Source: TMP-86 sp046347195 (GTDB taxonomy: Bacteria > Pseudomonadota > Gammaproteobacteria > Steroidobacterales > Steroidobacteraceae). Taken from it: 64,000 nt of DNA. Every line of letters starts with the position of its first letter. The stretch's first letter is position 1. The notes below the pieces were generated by a model, which searched no databases, was not told where the DNA came from, and was given only the letters and a program-made list of their open reading frames with translations. Shown piece after piece: positions 35,134 to 44,158 of the stretch. Position numbers and translations under genes: made by a program. Where the stretch lies: NCBI GenBank assembly GCA_046347195.1, contig JAXMGQ010000016.1, positions 30,277 to 94,276 on the forward strand. The letters run 5' to 3'.

Positions 35134-35263
35134 GAATTGATACCCCTGATGATGCTGGTGAGCTACTGTGCCGGTCTCCGCCGTTCGACCCAAAGGAAAC
35201 GCGGAGACCCACTCATTCGATTCGTTCTGCGTGAATACGCTAACCGATCATCAACGCTGATGC

Positions 35264-35312
35264 AATACGGACGACCTATTTCTATCTAAGTCCTTCAATA
35301 CAATAGACCTAT
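35264..35312 (+). promoter_or_regulatory. Island motif copies 2 and 3 (upstream of the TonB receptor)
   Basis: Two copies in the same orientation, 33 bp apart: AATACGGACGACCTATT (35264-35280) and AATACAATAGACCTATT (35297-35313). They share AATAC and GACCTATT with the hyuA copy but differ in the middle, which argues that the outer parts are the recognised bases. The receptor gene starts at 35133 on the minus strand. Confidence 0.6.
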
Positions 35313-35533
35313 TCTCCGGAGAACACTTCTCGATGCCGGCGAAGATGGGACGATTCATGCCTTGGGAGGCGCTGTCGGCGGGAATCCAGCCTGGTATCCG
35401 ATCGGCTGCGGCACAACGGTGGCCGGCTTCCGGCTGCGCCGGAGCGGCTGCCGCGGAATCACTTTCCGCAGCCGTGCTTCAACCTGACGCCATGCCGCCC
35501 GCTGGGCAGCTGCAAGCGCGCTCCAATCTCTTC

Positions 35534-36772
35534 TCAGATGGCTCGAACGATCTTTTCCGAAAGAGCCTGCCCGCGACTCGCAGTTGCCCGCATGAGCTCC
35601 GTCGAAATCCCGAGATCCGGAAGATTGACAACCCCTCGGGCCTCGACTTCCCCTCTGCAAATGCGCAGCACCAACTCGACCGGCACCCCCGCGACGGTCC
35701 CGTAGACGGCGTGAGATGCCCAGGGCAAATGGCTCGTCGCGGTTTCAAGAGTAGACGTGTAGTAGCAGGTATGATGAATCCGCTCGCCGTTCACGACGCC
35801 ACGTCCCTCAACACTGAAACTGAGTGCCGCGTCCCGGATCAATCCGCGGTCCACATACTCCTTGAACCGGATGGGCGAAATGAACGAGTCGGCGAAGGTC
35901 TTCATCATGTCGAAATTTTCGATACCGGCGTGTTTTGGGGTCTGCATGCTGATTGCCTTCAGCCAGACCTGCTGCATGTTCAACCGGCCCAGGACGATCC
36001 CGCCCTTCTCTTCAATCCGACGGATCGGTCTGCCAAGAAACCTGTTGATCAGCGCCAGATCCGCGTGCGCCGTGACCGTGAAGACCTCGCGATCACCAAC
36101 GGGCGACGGAAATTGAAAGGTTTCCGCACTATCGATCAGATCGACCGCTTCGACTCTGCCATCGACCATGGCGACTGGATGAGGAGGCCCAAACCATTCA
36201 TGGAAAATGACGATAGGCGATATCGGCGCAATCATGACATCCGTATCCACCCAATCCGCCCAACGTATGATCACCTCATGCAGGGAATCCATGCCTTTGA
36301 CCATGTGTTCCACCGCCAGGCTGGTCCAGCCGGGTGACATTCCGACGCTCGGCACCGCAATGATGTCACTCGCCTTGAATGCGCCATCAAGCGCGAATTG
36401 CGCACCCACAGTTTCCGCCGGGTCGACTCCCGGTCCTTCAAAAGGCAGCCCGAATAGATCGAGGTAGTGCGCGCGTGCGGCAAGGCAGGCACGCATGATC
36501 GGCAAATTGAACTTCGGGATCGTGCCATTGAAGACCAGGTCTGCTCCGCTGATGACGCGCGCAAGCTCAGCAGAGTTTCCCGCGTCCACTTTCGCTTCGA
36601 CGATGCTCCTGACTCTTGATCTGGATCCCAAGGACTCGATGAAATGCCGCGCCATCGACACCACGTTCGAGTCCTGATCGGCCAGCACGAGTTCCTCGAC
36701 GTCCGGCTCCATTGCGAGCAACCCGCCGAGCCCGGTCCCCTGACCACCGCATCCAACTATGGCAACTCTCAT
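35534..36772 (-). CDS. Saccharopine dehydrogenase-like oxidoreductase
   Basis: A 412-residue protein with an N-terminal NAD(P)-binding fold (MRVAIVGCGGQGTGLGGLLA) and the saccharopine-dehydrogenase family layout: ELVLADQDSNVVSMARHFIE, ADLVFNGTIPKFNLPIMRAC, YLDLFGLPFEGPGVDP, IIAVPSVGMSPGWTSLAVEH. The C-terminal domain ends VVNLPDLGISTELMR. Starts at ATG 36772, divergent from the MFS gene with an island motif between them. These enzymes oxidise or reduce C-N or keto bonds; the substrate here is unknown but presumably an intermediate of the island pathway. Confidence 0.82.
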   Translation of the reverse strand: MRVAIVGCGGQGTGLGGLLAMEPDVEELVLADQDSNVVSMARHFIESLGSRSRVRSIVEAKVDAGNSAELARVISGADLVFNGTIPKFNLPIMRACLAARAHYLDLFGLPFEGPGVDPAETVGAQFALDGAFKASDIIAVPSVGMSPGWTSLAVEHMVKGMDSLHEVIIRWADWVDTDVMIAPISPIVIFHEWFGPPHPVAMVDGRVEAVDLIDSAETFQFPSPVGDREVFTVTAHADLALINRFLGRPIRRIEEKGGIVLGRLNMQQVWLKAISMQTPKHAGIENFDMMKTFADSFISPIRFKEYVDRGLIRDAALSFSVEGRGVVNGERIHHTCYYTSTLETATSHLPWASHAVYGTVAGVPVELVLRICRGEVEARGVVNLPDLGISTELMRATASRGQALSEKIVRAI

Positions 36773-36832
36773 GGCTGACAACTTCCCCGCGGTTGATTGA
36801 TACTGCAGTTTATCCTATAGTCGCGCGGTGGC

Positions 36833-36848
36833 AATACGTTTGACCTAT
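36833..36848 (+). promoter_or_regulatory. Island motif copy 4 (saccharopine-DH-like/MFS divergent spacer)
   Basis: AATACGTTTGACCTAT, identical to the hyuA copy, lies 61 bp from one start (36772) and 31 bp from the other (36879), so it could control both genes. Confidence 0.62.
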
Positions 36849-36878
36849 GCCAGACATCTTTCCCCTTGGTGGCGTTTG

Positions 36879-38021
36879 ATGAACCTCGATGGCCATGATT
36901 CCGGAGAACGCCGGGTTCTTGTTGCCAGCATCTGCGCCTACAACATTGCTTCATTCAGCTGGTGGGCGCAGCCAGTAATCGTCAACACCCTGCTCGCATC
37001 GCCTGGTGAGATGTCCAGACATGCTGGCGGCCTCGTTTCCATTGAATTGACGGCGGTCGCCGTGGTTGCCTTCATGCTGGCGCCCCTTGTCTCGAGAATG
37101 CCGGTCGTATTTGCTTGCTTCCTTGCGGGGATGATCGCTGTAGCGGCCAACGCCATCTCCGGATTCGTGGACAGCTACCAGATCCTGTTCGGATGCCGCG
37201 CTGTAGCCGGTATTGCGGAGGGTGTGCTGCTCGCTCTGGGAAATGCCATGCCCGCCAACATGAGCAAACCAGGTCATGCGTATGCATTGCTGACGACATG
37301 GAACGTCGCAGCGGGTGTCGCCCTGCTGGTGGTGCTCACTGCGTTGGGGGACCATTTCGGCGCTACGGGAGTGTTTCTGGCCATCGCCGCTGCGTGTCTG
37401 TCGATGATCCCGTATCTTGGATCGTTGCCGCGCCGCATGCTCGCCGAAGCAACCGCCATGCCGCCTGGAGGCCTGCCTTCGGTGCTTGGCCTGGCGGTAA
37501 TGGCAACATGGGGAACCGCATCTGCCATGTTATGGGCATACATGATACCGATCGGTCTCGCGTCTGGCGTGAAGGAAACCGTTGCCAGCCTGGTGGCAGC
37601 AGTGGCAGCCGGCGGCGGACTCGTCGGGGGTGCAGTGGCCGCATACATCGCCACGAAGACGGGCCGCCTCGTGCCGATGATCGTCGCGTTATTCCTGGAA
37701 ACGGTGATCTTCCTGCTGCTTACCCATGGCGTCCCTGCGTGGATGTTCATCGCATTGGCCCCAACCGCGATCGCGTTAGTCTACTTTCTGCTGCCCATGT
37801 TGCTTGCAATGGCAGCTGATTTCGATCGCAGCGGCAGCCTTGCGGCAGCGATGGCCGCGATGTTCGTACTGAACGGAGGGCTCGGGCCCCTGATCGGCGG
37901 CTATATTGTCAGCCGTTTTGGTCTTGGCGGTATAGGCTGGGCAATGCTCTTCTGCGCAACGTTCGCGACCGCCTGTGTCACGATCCTGCACCTGCATCAA
38001 CCTCGCCAGCGTCATACTTGA
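36879..38021 (+). CDS. MFS transporter
   Basis: A 380-residue major facilitator, about 12 hydrophobic helices with long GA-rich helices (LVAAVAAGGGLVGGAVAAYI, LAAAMAAMFVLNGGLGPLIG). The loop motifs are weak: LAPLVSRMPVVFAC replaces the classic GxLaDrxGrk, which suggests a less common subfamily. I chose the ATG at 36879 because a longer reading from the GTG at 36828 would place the regulatory motif inside the gene. Probably moves the island substrate or a product. Confidence 0.82.
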   Translation: MNLDGHDSGERRVLVASICAYNIASFSWWAQPVIVNTLLASPGEMSRHAGGLVSIELTAVAVVAFMLAPLVSRMPVVFACFLAGMIAVAANAISGFVDSYQILFGCRAVAGIAEGVLLALGNAMPANMSKPGHAYALLTTWNVAAGVALLVVLTALGDHFGATGVFLAIAAACLSMIPYLGSLPRRMLAEATAMPPGGLPSVLGLAVMATWGTASAMLWAYMIPIGLASGVKETVASLVAAVAAGGGLVGGAVAAYIATKTGRLVPMIVALFLETVIFLLLTHGVPAWMFIALAPTAIALVYFLLPMLLAMAADFDRSGSLAAAMAAMFVLNGGLGPLIGGYIVSRFGLGGIGWAMLFCATFATACVTILHLHQPRQRHT

Positions 38022-38042
38022 GGTGACTGACCCTCCCCGCAT

Positions 38043-38282
38043 TCAGGTTGCGGGAGGCGGGATATTGTGAGGAAACAGGCTCAACGTAGTATCGGCGATA
38101 TTTGCCCATGACGGCCGCAGACCGTGCTCGATGACCCGCTCATGCTCCGTATCCCGCCACGAAAATGAACAAGCCGAGCAGTGACGAACTGTCCAGATCA
38201 ATCGGCCAGCTTCGTATCCATTGCATTCTATCCGCAACAGATCGCCACTCGCAGTGCATCGCGGGCATTCTGTTATTTCCAT
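38043..38282 (-). CDS. Hydroxyarylic acid decarboxylase subunit D-like zinc-ribbon protein
   Basis: A 79-residue protein with two CxxC pairs, ECPRCTASGDLLRIE and VRHCSACSFSWRDTE, then WANIAD and LFPHNIPPP. The layout (short CxxC-CxxC protein with IWTVRHCSACSFSWRDTE) resembles subunit D of vanillate/4-hydroxybenzoate decarboxylases, which accompany UbiD-type catalytic subunits. Its likely partner is the broken UbiD gene 10 kb away. It is convergent with the MFS gene and divergent from the Mo-hydroxylase genes. Confidence 0.72.
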   Translation of the reverse strand: MEITECPRCTASGDLLRIECNGYEAGRLIWTVRHCSACSFSWRDTEHERVIEHGLRPSWANIADTTLSLFPHNIPPPAT

Positions 38283-38367
38283 ACTCGCACTCCCGACGAA
38301 GAACTGACGTGGAAGTGTATCTCAAGTCAGCCCTTGACGGACAGCCAGGCACCGCTTCGTAATCTAT

Positions 38368-38382
38368 TAGGTCAATCGTATT
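38368..38382 (-). promoter_or_regulatory. Island motif copy 5 (upstream of the Mo-hydroxylase operon)
   Basis: On the minus strand the sequence reads AATACGATTGACCTA. It lies 80 bp before the TTG start of the FAD subunit gene and 86 bp from the divergent subunit D-like gene. It is in the opposite orientation to the others. Confidence 0.55.
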
Positions 38383-38462
38383 GGCTGTTGATGCCGAATG
38401 TGGTAACGTAAGCTCGAATACCGACTCCCAATGTTGAACTTCCTCGATCGACGGAGGATGAC

Positions 38463-39347
38463 TTGAAGGACATCGCCTACGCTGCACCGCGAACTCTCGA
38501 CGATGCAGTGATGCTCCTCCACCAACACCGGTCTCACGCCGCCATACTGGCTGGTGGCACCGATCTGATCGTTGCAATGCGCGCGAATACCCTGCGCCCT
38601 GACATCGTCGTCGATGTGAAACGGATCCCGGAGTTGCTGCGGATCGAACACTGCTCCGACTCCGTGTCAATTGGGGCCGCTGTCAGTTGCCGCAATTTAT
38701 ATCGCGACGTCGACTTGATGCGCGACTACCCGATTCTAGGCGACGCCACTCGCCTGATAGGCAGCGTTCAAATCCAGGGGCGCGCCAGCATTGGAGGCAA
38801 CCTCTGTAATGCAGCACCCAGTGGCGATGCCATTCCAGGTCTGTTCGTTCTGGCGGCACAGTGCGAGGTCAGGGGCCCGCGGGGAAATCGAACAGTCCGC
38901 GTCGAAGACTTCTGCACCGGACCACGCAAGTCGGTATTGGGCGAGGATGAGTTGCTCGTCAGACTGCGAATCCCGAAACCGGCCGATCGTTCCGGCGCCA
39001 GCTTCGTTCGATTCATTCCGCGGAACGAGATGGACATTGCCATTGCCAATGCCGCCGCTGCCGTCATTCTCACTGACTCTGGCGATTCGATCTTGTCTGC
39101 AAGGATCGCGATTGGATCAGTTGCACCCACCGTGCTCCTGGCAAAAGCGGCTGGCGAATATCTTGCCGGAAAGCCGACAACTGTCGCTCATATCGATGCC
39201 GCCGCACAGATCTCCGCCGACTGTGCACGACCGATTGACGATATGCGGGGCACTGTCGAGCAGCGCAGGATTCTGACCAGGGTACTGGTGCAGCGGGCGC
39301 TGCAAAACGCCATTGTTCGAGCCAAGGGGCAAACCGCCAATGAATGA
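38463..39347 (+). CDS. Molybdenum hydroxylase FAD-binding (medium) subunit
   Basis: A 294-residue xanthine dehydrogenase/CO dehydrogenase medium subunit. AAILAGGTDLIVAMRANTLRP binds FAD, GRASIGGNLCNAAPSGDAIP is the second FAD loop, and IAIGSVAPTVLLAKAAGEYL the C-terminal domain. It is short enough to lack the extra 4Fe-4S insertion of 4-hydroxybenzoyl-CoA reductase. The start is the TTG at 38463 behind GGAGGA; an ATG five bases upstream runs straight into a stop. It overlaps the small-subunit gene by 8 bases. It passes electrons from the molybdenum site to the final acceptor. Confidence 0.9.
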   Translation: MKDIAYAAPRTLDDAVMLLHQHRSHAAILAGGTDLIVAMRANTLRPDIVVDVKRIPELLRIEHCSDSVSIGAAVSCRNLYRDVDLMRDYPILGDATRLIGSVQIQGRASIGGNLCNAAPSGDAIPGLFVLAAQCEVRGPRGNRTVRVEDFCTGPRKSVLGEDELLVRLRIPKPADRSGASFVRFIPRNEMDIAIANAAAAVILTDSGDSILSARIAIGSVAPTVLLAKAAGEYLAGKPTTVAHIDAAAQISADCARPIDDMRGTVEQRRILTRVLVQRALQNAIVRAKGQTANE

Positions 39348-39831
39348 GAAGGGCGCCATCGTACTCAAGGTCAATGGCCAGACCAGGAGCGCACTCTGCG
39401 AGGCACGCCAGAGCTTGCTCGAATTGCTGCGAGACGTGCTGCAATTGACCGGCACCAAGGAGGGCTGCAATGACGGCAACTGCGGAGCTTGCAGCGTCGA
39501 ATTGGATGGAACTCTGGTGAATTCCTGCTGTGTATTGGCTGTCGAGGCGAATGGCTGCGCAGTCGAAACCGTGGAAGGCATGGCGCAACACGGTCACCTC
39601 GATCCGTTGCAACAGGCTTTCATCGACGAAAATGCGCTGCAATGCGGCTTCTGCACCCCCGGTCTGTTGATCGCCGCTCGCGCATTGTTGCGTGAGAACA
39701 AGGATCCGACCGAGCAACAGGTGCGCGAGTGGCTGGCTGGCAATCTTTGTCGCTGCACTGGTTACGACAAGATCGTTCGCGCGGTGCTGCGAGTGGCCCA
39801 TGACGGAGCGATGCGATATGGCGCCATCTGA
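39340..39831 (+). CDS. Molybdenum hydroxylase 2Fe-2S (small) subunit
   Basis: A 163-residue protein with both cluster domains: the ferredoxin-like TKEGCNDGNCGACSVELDG ... NSCCVLA and the helical LQCGFCTPGLLIAARALL ... LAGNLCRCTGYDKIVRAVL. All eight cysteines are present. Start at ATG 39340 overlaps the FAD-subunit stop, and the end overlaps the large-subunit start by 14 bases, so the three are one translationally coupled unit. Confidence 0.93.
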   Translation: MNEKGAIVLKVNGQTRSALCEARQSLLELLRDVLQLTGTKEGCNDGNCGACSVELDGTLVNSCCVLAVEANGCAVETVEGMAQHGHLDPLQQAFIDENALQCGFCTPGLLIAARALLRENKDPTEQQVREWLAGNLCRCTGYDKIVRAVLRVAHDGAMRYGAI

Positions 39832-42093
39832 CCCGAAACGCAGATTTCGAGTCTTGGGATCGACGCCGAACCGTCCTGACGCCGTGGATAAGGTCACTGG
39901 ACGGGCACGATTTGCGGCCGATCACTTCGAGCCCGGAATGCTGTTTGGCGCGACCGTACGCAGCCCCCATGCACATGCCATCGTACGGTCGATCGGTTTT
40001 TCCAGAGCCCTCGCCATGCCAGGTGTTCACGCCGTCATCACCGGAGATGACTTTCCCGTACCCGAGACGAAAATCATCGAACTCGGCGAGGCCGGTTACG
40101 TCGATATGCAGGACATCTCCGATAACTGCATCGCCAAGGGCAAGGTCTTCTACGACGGCCACGTCGTTGCAGCACTGGCCGCTGAGACCCCGCATATTGC
40201 CATCGAGGCTGCACGCCTGATTGACGTTGAATATCAGCTGCTCCCACCGGTGATGACCGTGAAAGAAGCGATGGCGGAAAATGCGACGGTCATCCACGAG
40301 ACCTTTACGCCAGGTGCATTCCTGGCTCGCACTCGGAAAGTGCTGCCCAATGCTGGCGGATTGACCCTGGCCATCGGCGATGTGGTCAAGGGTTTCAAGG
40401 AGTGCGATGTCATCATCGACCGTGTGTTCAAGCACCGAGACGGTTCACCAGGGTTACATTGAATCCCACGTTACAACCGTAACCTGGAACGCCGAGGGTC
40501 TGATTGAGATATACACGAGCACGCAAGGCCACTCGCGATTCGCGATCAGGTCGCTGGCATTCTCAATATTCCCATTGGAAAGATTCGCGTCATTCCCCTG
40601 GAAATAGGTGGTGGCTTCGGCGGCAAGGACGCAGCCTACCTGGACCCCTTGGCAGCGGTATTATCCAAGCGGACGGGACGCCCTGTCAGGATGAGCATGC
40701 GTCGAGATGAAGTTCTCCGAGCCACCGGGCCCAGTTCCGGCACGCAGATCCGGGTCAAGATCGGCGCAACCAAAGATGGCAGGCTGGTCGCCGCCGACCT
40801 TGAGTGTGCCTACGAGGCAGGCGCCTTTCCAGGTGGTCCGGTCGGCCCTGCAATCATGGTAGCCACGAACCGGTATCGAATTCCGCACCAAAAAATTGTC
40901 GGCTACGACGTGCTGGTCAACAAGCCAAAGATCAAACCTTACCGGGCACCCGGGGCCATTCCGGTGAACTTTGCGGTCGAAACGGTAATGGATGAGCTGG
41001 CCCGCGAACTTGGGCTCGACCCGCTGGAATTCCGGATGATGAATGCGATGGCAACCGGAGACCGAATGGTTTCGGGTCTGCCCTGTGGAAAATTCGATGG
41101 CAAGGGGCTGTTGGAGGCGATGCGGAAGCATCCGCATTACACCGCGCCGAAGGCTGCGGGCACGGTTGGTCGCGGTGCTGCCTACGCCTTCTATATGCAC
41201 ATTGGCATGCAGTCAGATGCAAGAGTCATGGTGAATACGGATGGCACCGTTCAACTCTGCACCGGCAGTTGTGATCTCAGCGGCACCCGCCTCAGTCTTG
41301 CGATGCAGCTGGCCGAAGTATTCGGCATTGACGTCGATCGCATCTCCGCTTCTGTTGGCGCAACTGACGCCATCGGATACACGTTCACCTCCTGCGGGAG
41401 CCGAACGACATTTGCCACCGGGCTTGCCGTGATCAAGGCGGGCGAAATGGTGCTGGCGGCGATGCGATCACGTGCGGCGCTGCTGTGGAAGGTCGATCCA
41501 GCGACCATCGCCTTCACCGATGGCAGGTTCCACCACAATGAGAACGAGCAATTGACCATGTCGTTTCAGGAACTTTGCTCCAAGCTATCGGAGACGGGCG
41601 GCACCATCTCGATGTCAGCGACCGTATCTCCAAGCGACATCGGCATCCAGGTTGCCGGTCATATCGTTGATGTGTCGGTGGACACCGCAACCGGCAAGGT
41701 CCAGCTGCTGAGACATACGGCATTTCAGGATGTCGGCAAGGCAGTACATCGGGGCTGGTCAGCGGCCAGATGCAAGGCGCCACCGCACAAGGTCTCGGGT
41801 GGGCGTTGAGTGAAGAATACTTCTATGACCACACCGGGAAGCTCCGCAATGCGACTCTTCTCGACTACCGGATGCCCACTGCGCTGGATCTGCCGATGAT
41901 CGAAGCAGTCATTCTCGAGACTCCGAATCCTGCGCATCCTTTCGGCGTGCGGGGTGCCGGCGAGATATCCATAGTCCCACCCGTCGCAGCGGTGGCGAAT
42001 GCCATCTACGACGCGGTCGGAGTGCGGCCCCGCTCGCTGCCGATGAAGCCGAGCCGACTCCTCGATCTCATGAGGTCACGAGACAGGCACTGA
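39818..42093 (+). pseudogene. Molybdenum hydroxylase large (Mo-binding) subunit, frameshifted
   Basis: Xanthine dehydrogenase-family Mo subunit of about 757 residues. Typical segments are VDKVTGRARFAADHFEPGML and VRSPHAHAIVRS at the start, IPLEIGGGFGGKDAAYLDPL (Mo cofactor contact), IKPYRAPGAIPVNFAVETVM, and FGVRGAGEISIVPPVAAVAN, which contains the expected catalytic-type Glu. Frame changes are needed near 40435, 40545 and 41752 (in a GGGG run). All other conserved blocks are in order. The subunit would carry MCD/MPT molybdopterin and hydroxylate an aromatic or N-heterocyclic ring or an aldehyde. The exact substrate cannot be read. Confidence 0.88.
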
Positions 42094-42099
42094 AGGCAC

Positions 42100-42363
42100 A
42101 TGGTCAGAGTGATCCTGTCGAGTGCCCTGCAATCTCCCTGTGGAGTTCATCAAGAACCCCTCCTGACTGGAGAGACCGTCGGCGATCTGGTGGACGCCTT
42201 GGCCGCGCAATATCCCGACAGTCGTGCCGTCCTTATGCTTGGCAATAGACTCCGTCCGGGCATTCTCGTCGCGTTGGACGGAAGATTCAGCTCCCTCGGG
42301 TTGCACCAACCGGTAACCGATGCCAGGGAAGTGGTCTTTCTCTGCGGGGTTTTTGGCGGATAG
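42100..42363 (+). CDS. MoaD/ThiS-like ubiquitin-fold protein
   Basis: An 87-residue beta-grasp protein: VIL start, LLTGETVGDLVDALAAQYPD, VALDGRFSSLGLHQPVTDA, ending VVFLCGVFGG with the C-terminal Gly-Gly typical of sulfur carriers that are activated by adenylation. It begins 6 bp after the Mo subunit, so it is part of that operon and may supply sulfur for a molybdopterin-type cofactor or act as a dedicated carrier for this pathway. Confidence 0.75.
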   Translation: MVRVILSSALQSPCGVHQEPLLTGETVGDLVDALAAQYPDSRAVLMLGNRLRPGILVALDGRFSSLGLHQPVTDAREVVFLCGVFGG

Positions 42364-42395
42364 CATTCAACGGTCGAGCCATCCAGGCCGATCGA

Positions 42396-43085
42396 TCAGG
42401 AAATCGGCGCCTTCGCCAGGGCAAGCGCCCGCATCCCGAGAATGCGATCCAACCCGCGGCGTTTCACCAAGCTGCGATCTTGTGTCATGCACGAAAAGAC
42501 CGACCCCACGATCATGGCGTGTATGACGGTTGCACGGTTCAGCCGTTCCGCCGCATCGATCTCGGGATTCAGCTGCTCGATTGCACGCGCGACGATCACG
42601 CATCGCTCATGGAACAACTGCTCCATGCAATATTCAACATGGTCATCGTGGGTAGCCACCGCCCACCCCTGCAAATGAAGACCACGAGTATCGGGCCGAT
42701 TGACCGATGCCAGGAGAAACTTGATGAGCCGCTCGAACCGGACCTCGGCGCCGCCGCTCAACTGATCGAAGTAGTCACCACATTCCCTGATCGCGCGATC
42801 GCGGGCATATTGCAGCACTTGGCGTTCCAGGTCTTCCTTGGCCGGAAAGTAATATTGAAGATTGCCAATACTGATGCCTACACTTTGCGCTACCCGGCGG
42901 AGCGTCAGATTCTTGTAGCCTTCTTCGACGAGAATTCTCCGCGCCACCTCCAATATTTCCCGAGAACGCATTCCACCCTTGGTCATTCTTGCAGCATCCG
43001 CCCGCCCACTGTCCCGCTGGTGCTTTGCTGGTTCTGGCGTAACTTTACGAGTCATAGACGGTTTGGCGAGGCCGGCTCTCCGCAT
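42396..43085 (-). CDS. TetR-family regulator (downstream of a coupled pair)
   Basis: A 229-residue TetR-like protein. SREILEVARRILVEEGYKNL then RRVAQSVGISIGNLQYYFPA is the DNA-binding part, with the SIGNLQYYF recognition-helix end. A basic N-terminal extension of about 38 residues precedes it, so the true start may be the ATG at MTKGGMRS. Its first ATG overlaps the stop of the next TetR gene (TGATG). Candidate regulator of the AATACNNNNGACCTAT sites. Confidence 0.85.
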   Translation of the reverse strand: MRRAGLAKPSMTRKVTPEPAKHQRDSGRADAARMTKGGMRSREILEVARRILVEEGYKNLTLRRVAQSVGISIGNLQYYFPAKEDLERQVLQYARDRAIRECGDYFDQLSGGAEVRFERLIKFLLASVNRPDTRGLHLQGWAVATHDDHVEYCMEQLFHERCVIVARAIEQLNPEIDAAERLNRATVIHAMIVGSVFSCMTQDRSLVKRRGLDRILGMRALALAKAPIS

Positions 43086-43798
43086 CAGCCTGCCCGAGTT
43101 GCGATCATATATGCCTGCTCGCGGATTATGGCTTTGACGCGAGCCCGCAGTACAAGATGTCGCCCACGCTTCACTTGGGACATCTGCGCGCCCTCGATCA
43201 GCGATTGGATTGCCGCAGCCGAGTCTTCACATTCCGCTTCACTGAATCCACTCATGAAGTCCCGAAGAATCCGTGCGACCGCACTTCGGTATCGGGCAAA
43301 CGATCGTTCCATGCTCCGTTCAGCAAAATGCTCCGTCTGCGCAAGCGCCCATGCCTGCGAAAAGAACCCTCGCCGAATCGGTTTTGACATGTCCTCCAGG
43401 TAGAAGTCGATCATTCCAAGAAACCGATCTTCCGCCGAATCGTAGGATTTTGCATTCACCCGGGCGTACTGTTCCTCGTACAGTTCGGTCACATACAGCA
43501 GCAACTCCTCCAACAGGATTTCGCGCGACTTGAAATGATATTGAACGGCACCCACGCTGACCTTTGCCGCCTTTGCGACGTTGCGTATCGAGAACATGGG
43601 ATATCCCTCGAATGCCAGCAGATGTTGTGCCGCTTTCAGGATCTTGAGTGCCTGCGGTTTCCGAAGAGGCTGGGTTTCTTGTTCGATTCTCGGCACGACG
43701 CCAGGTCCTGATTGCATTACCGATGATAATGATAGCCTATGGTTACATGATGACCACCTCATCTGTTCGGAAGAACCCTTGTGTGCTTTCGGGCACAT
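43085..43798 (-). CDS. TetR-family regulator (upstream of a coupled pair)
   Basis: A 237-residue TetR-like protein: ALKILKAAQHLLAFEGYPMF, RNVAKAAKVSVGAVQYHFKS as the helix-turn-helix, then a helical ligand domain (DFYLEDMSKPIRRGFFSQAW). In-frame starts at 43798, 43762 and 43717 are all possible; no strong ribosome site picks one. It is not an obvious relative of the other TetR beyond the family fold. Two adjacent regulators may reflect two inducers. Confidence 0.82.
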   Translation of the reverse strand: MCPKAHKGSSEQMRWSSCNHRLSLSSVMQSGPGVVPRIEQETQPLRKPQALKILKAAQHLLAFEGYPMFSIRNVAKAAKVSVGAVQYHFKSREILLEELLLYVTELYEEQYARVNAKSYDSAEDRFLGMIDFYLEDMSKPIRRGFFSQAWALAQTEHFAERSMERSFARYRSAVARILRDFMSGFSEAECEDSAAAIQSLIEGAQMSQVKRGRHLVLRARVKAIIREQAYMIATRAG

Positions 43799-43810
43799 AG
43801 GCCCTTGAAG

Positions 43811-44150
43811 TCAACCTGCCAGCTGAACCAGTTGCTTTCCCTTGTTCTGGCCCTTCAGCAGCCCAAGGAATGCTGCCGGCGCTGATTCGAGACCCATTGC
43901 CACCGTCTCCCAGTGTTTCAATTGGCCGGTTCCCACCAGCTGCGCGAGTTCCCGCAATGCTTCGCTCCACACATCCATGTGCTCGGTGATGATGAAACCT
44001 TCGATGCGCAGGCGGCTGCGGAGGATCAGCGCGGGCGCAGCCATCGGGATGGGCTTGCCGCGCCACTCGCTGCGCTGACGACGTATTCGCCCACCTCGAA
44101 GCCGGCCGCCTTGCTGGCGATGATCTCCCCGGCGGTCCCGCCGACCATTC
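43811..44150 (-). pseudogene. Remnants of an NADP-dependent medium-chain reductase gene
   Basis: The C-terminal 70 residues of a zinc-free MDR oxidoreductase remain: RLRIEGFIITEHMDVWSEAL, LKHWETVAMGLESAPAAFLG, LLKGQNKGKQLVQLAG. Just upstream and in another frame is SGMVGGTAGEIIASKAAGFE, which resembles the N-terminal domain of the same family, so the middle 200 residues are deleted. It lies directly downstream of the intact thiolase and outside the island proper. Confidence 0.65.
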
Positions 44151-44158
44151 CGGAACGC

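Noticed and set aside
32199..36848. AATACGTTTGACCTAT as a simple sigma-70 -35 element (TTGACC)
   Set aside because: Two of the five copies lack TTGAC while the outer bases are kept, so a promoter box alone does not explain the conservation.
36828..36878. Longer start for the MFS gene from the GTG at 36828
   Set aside because: It would place a copy of the regulatory motif within the coding region; the ATG at 36879 gives a normal first helix.
26643..43798. Island as a prophage or integrative element with integrase
   Set aside because: I see no integrase, transposase, phage structural gene or tRNA end in the interval, so only homologous-recombination type integration is suggested.
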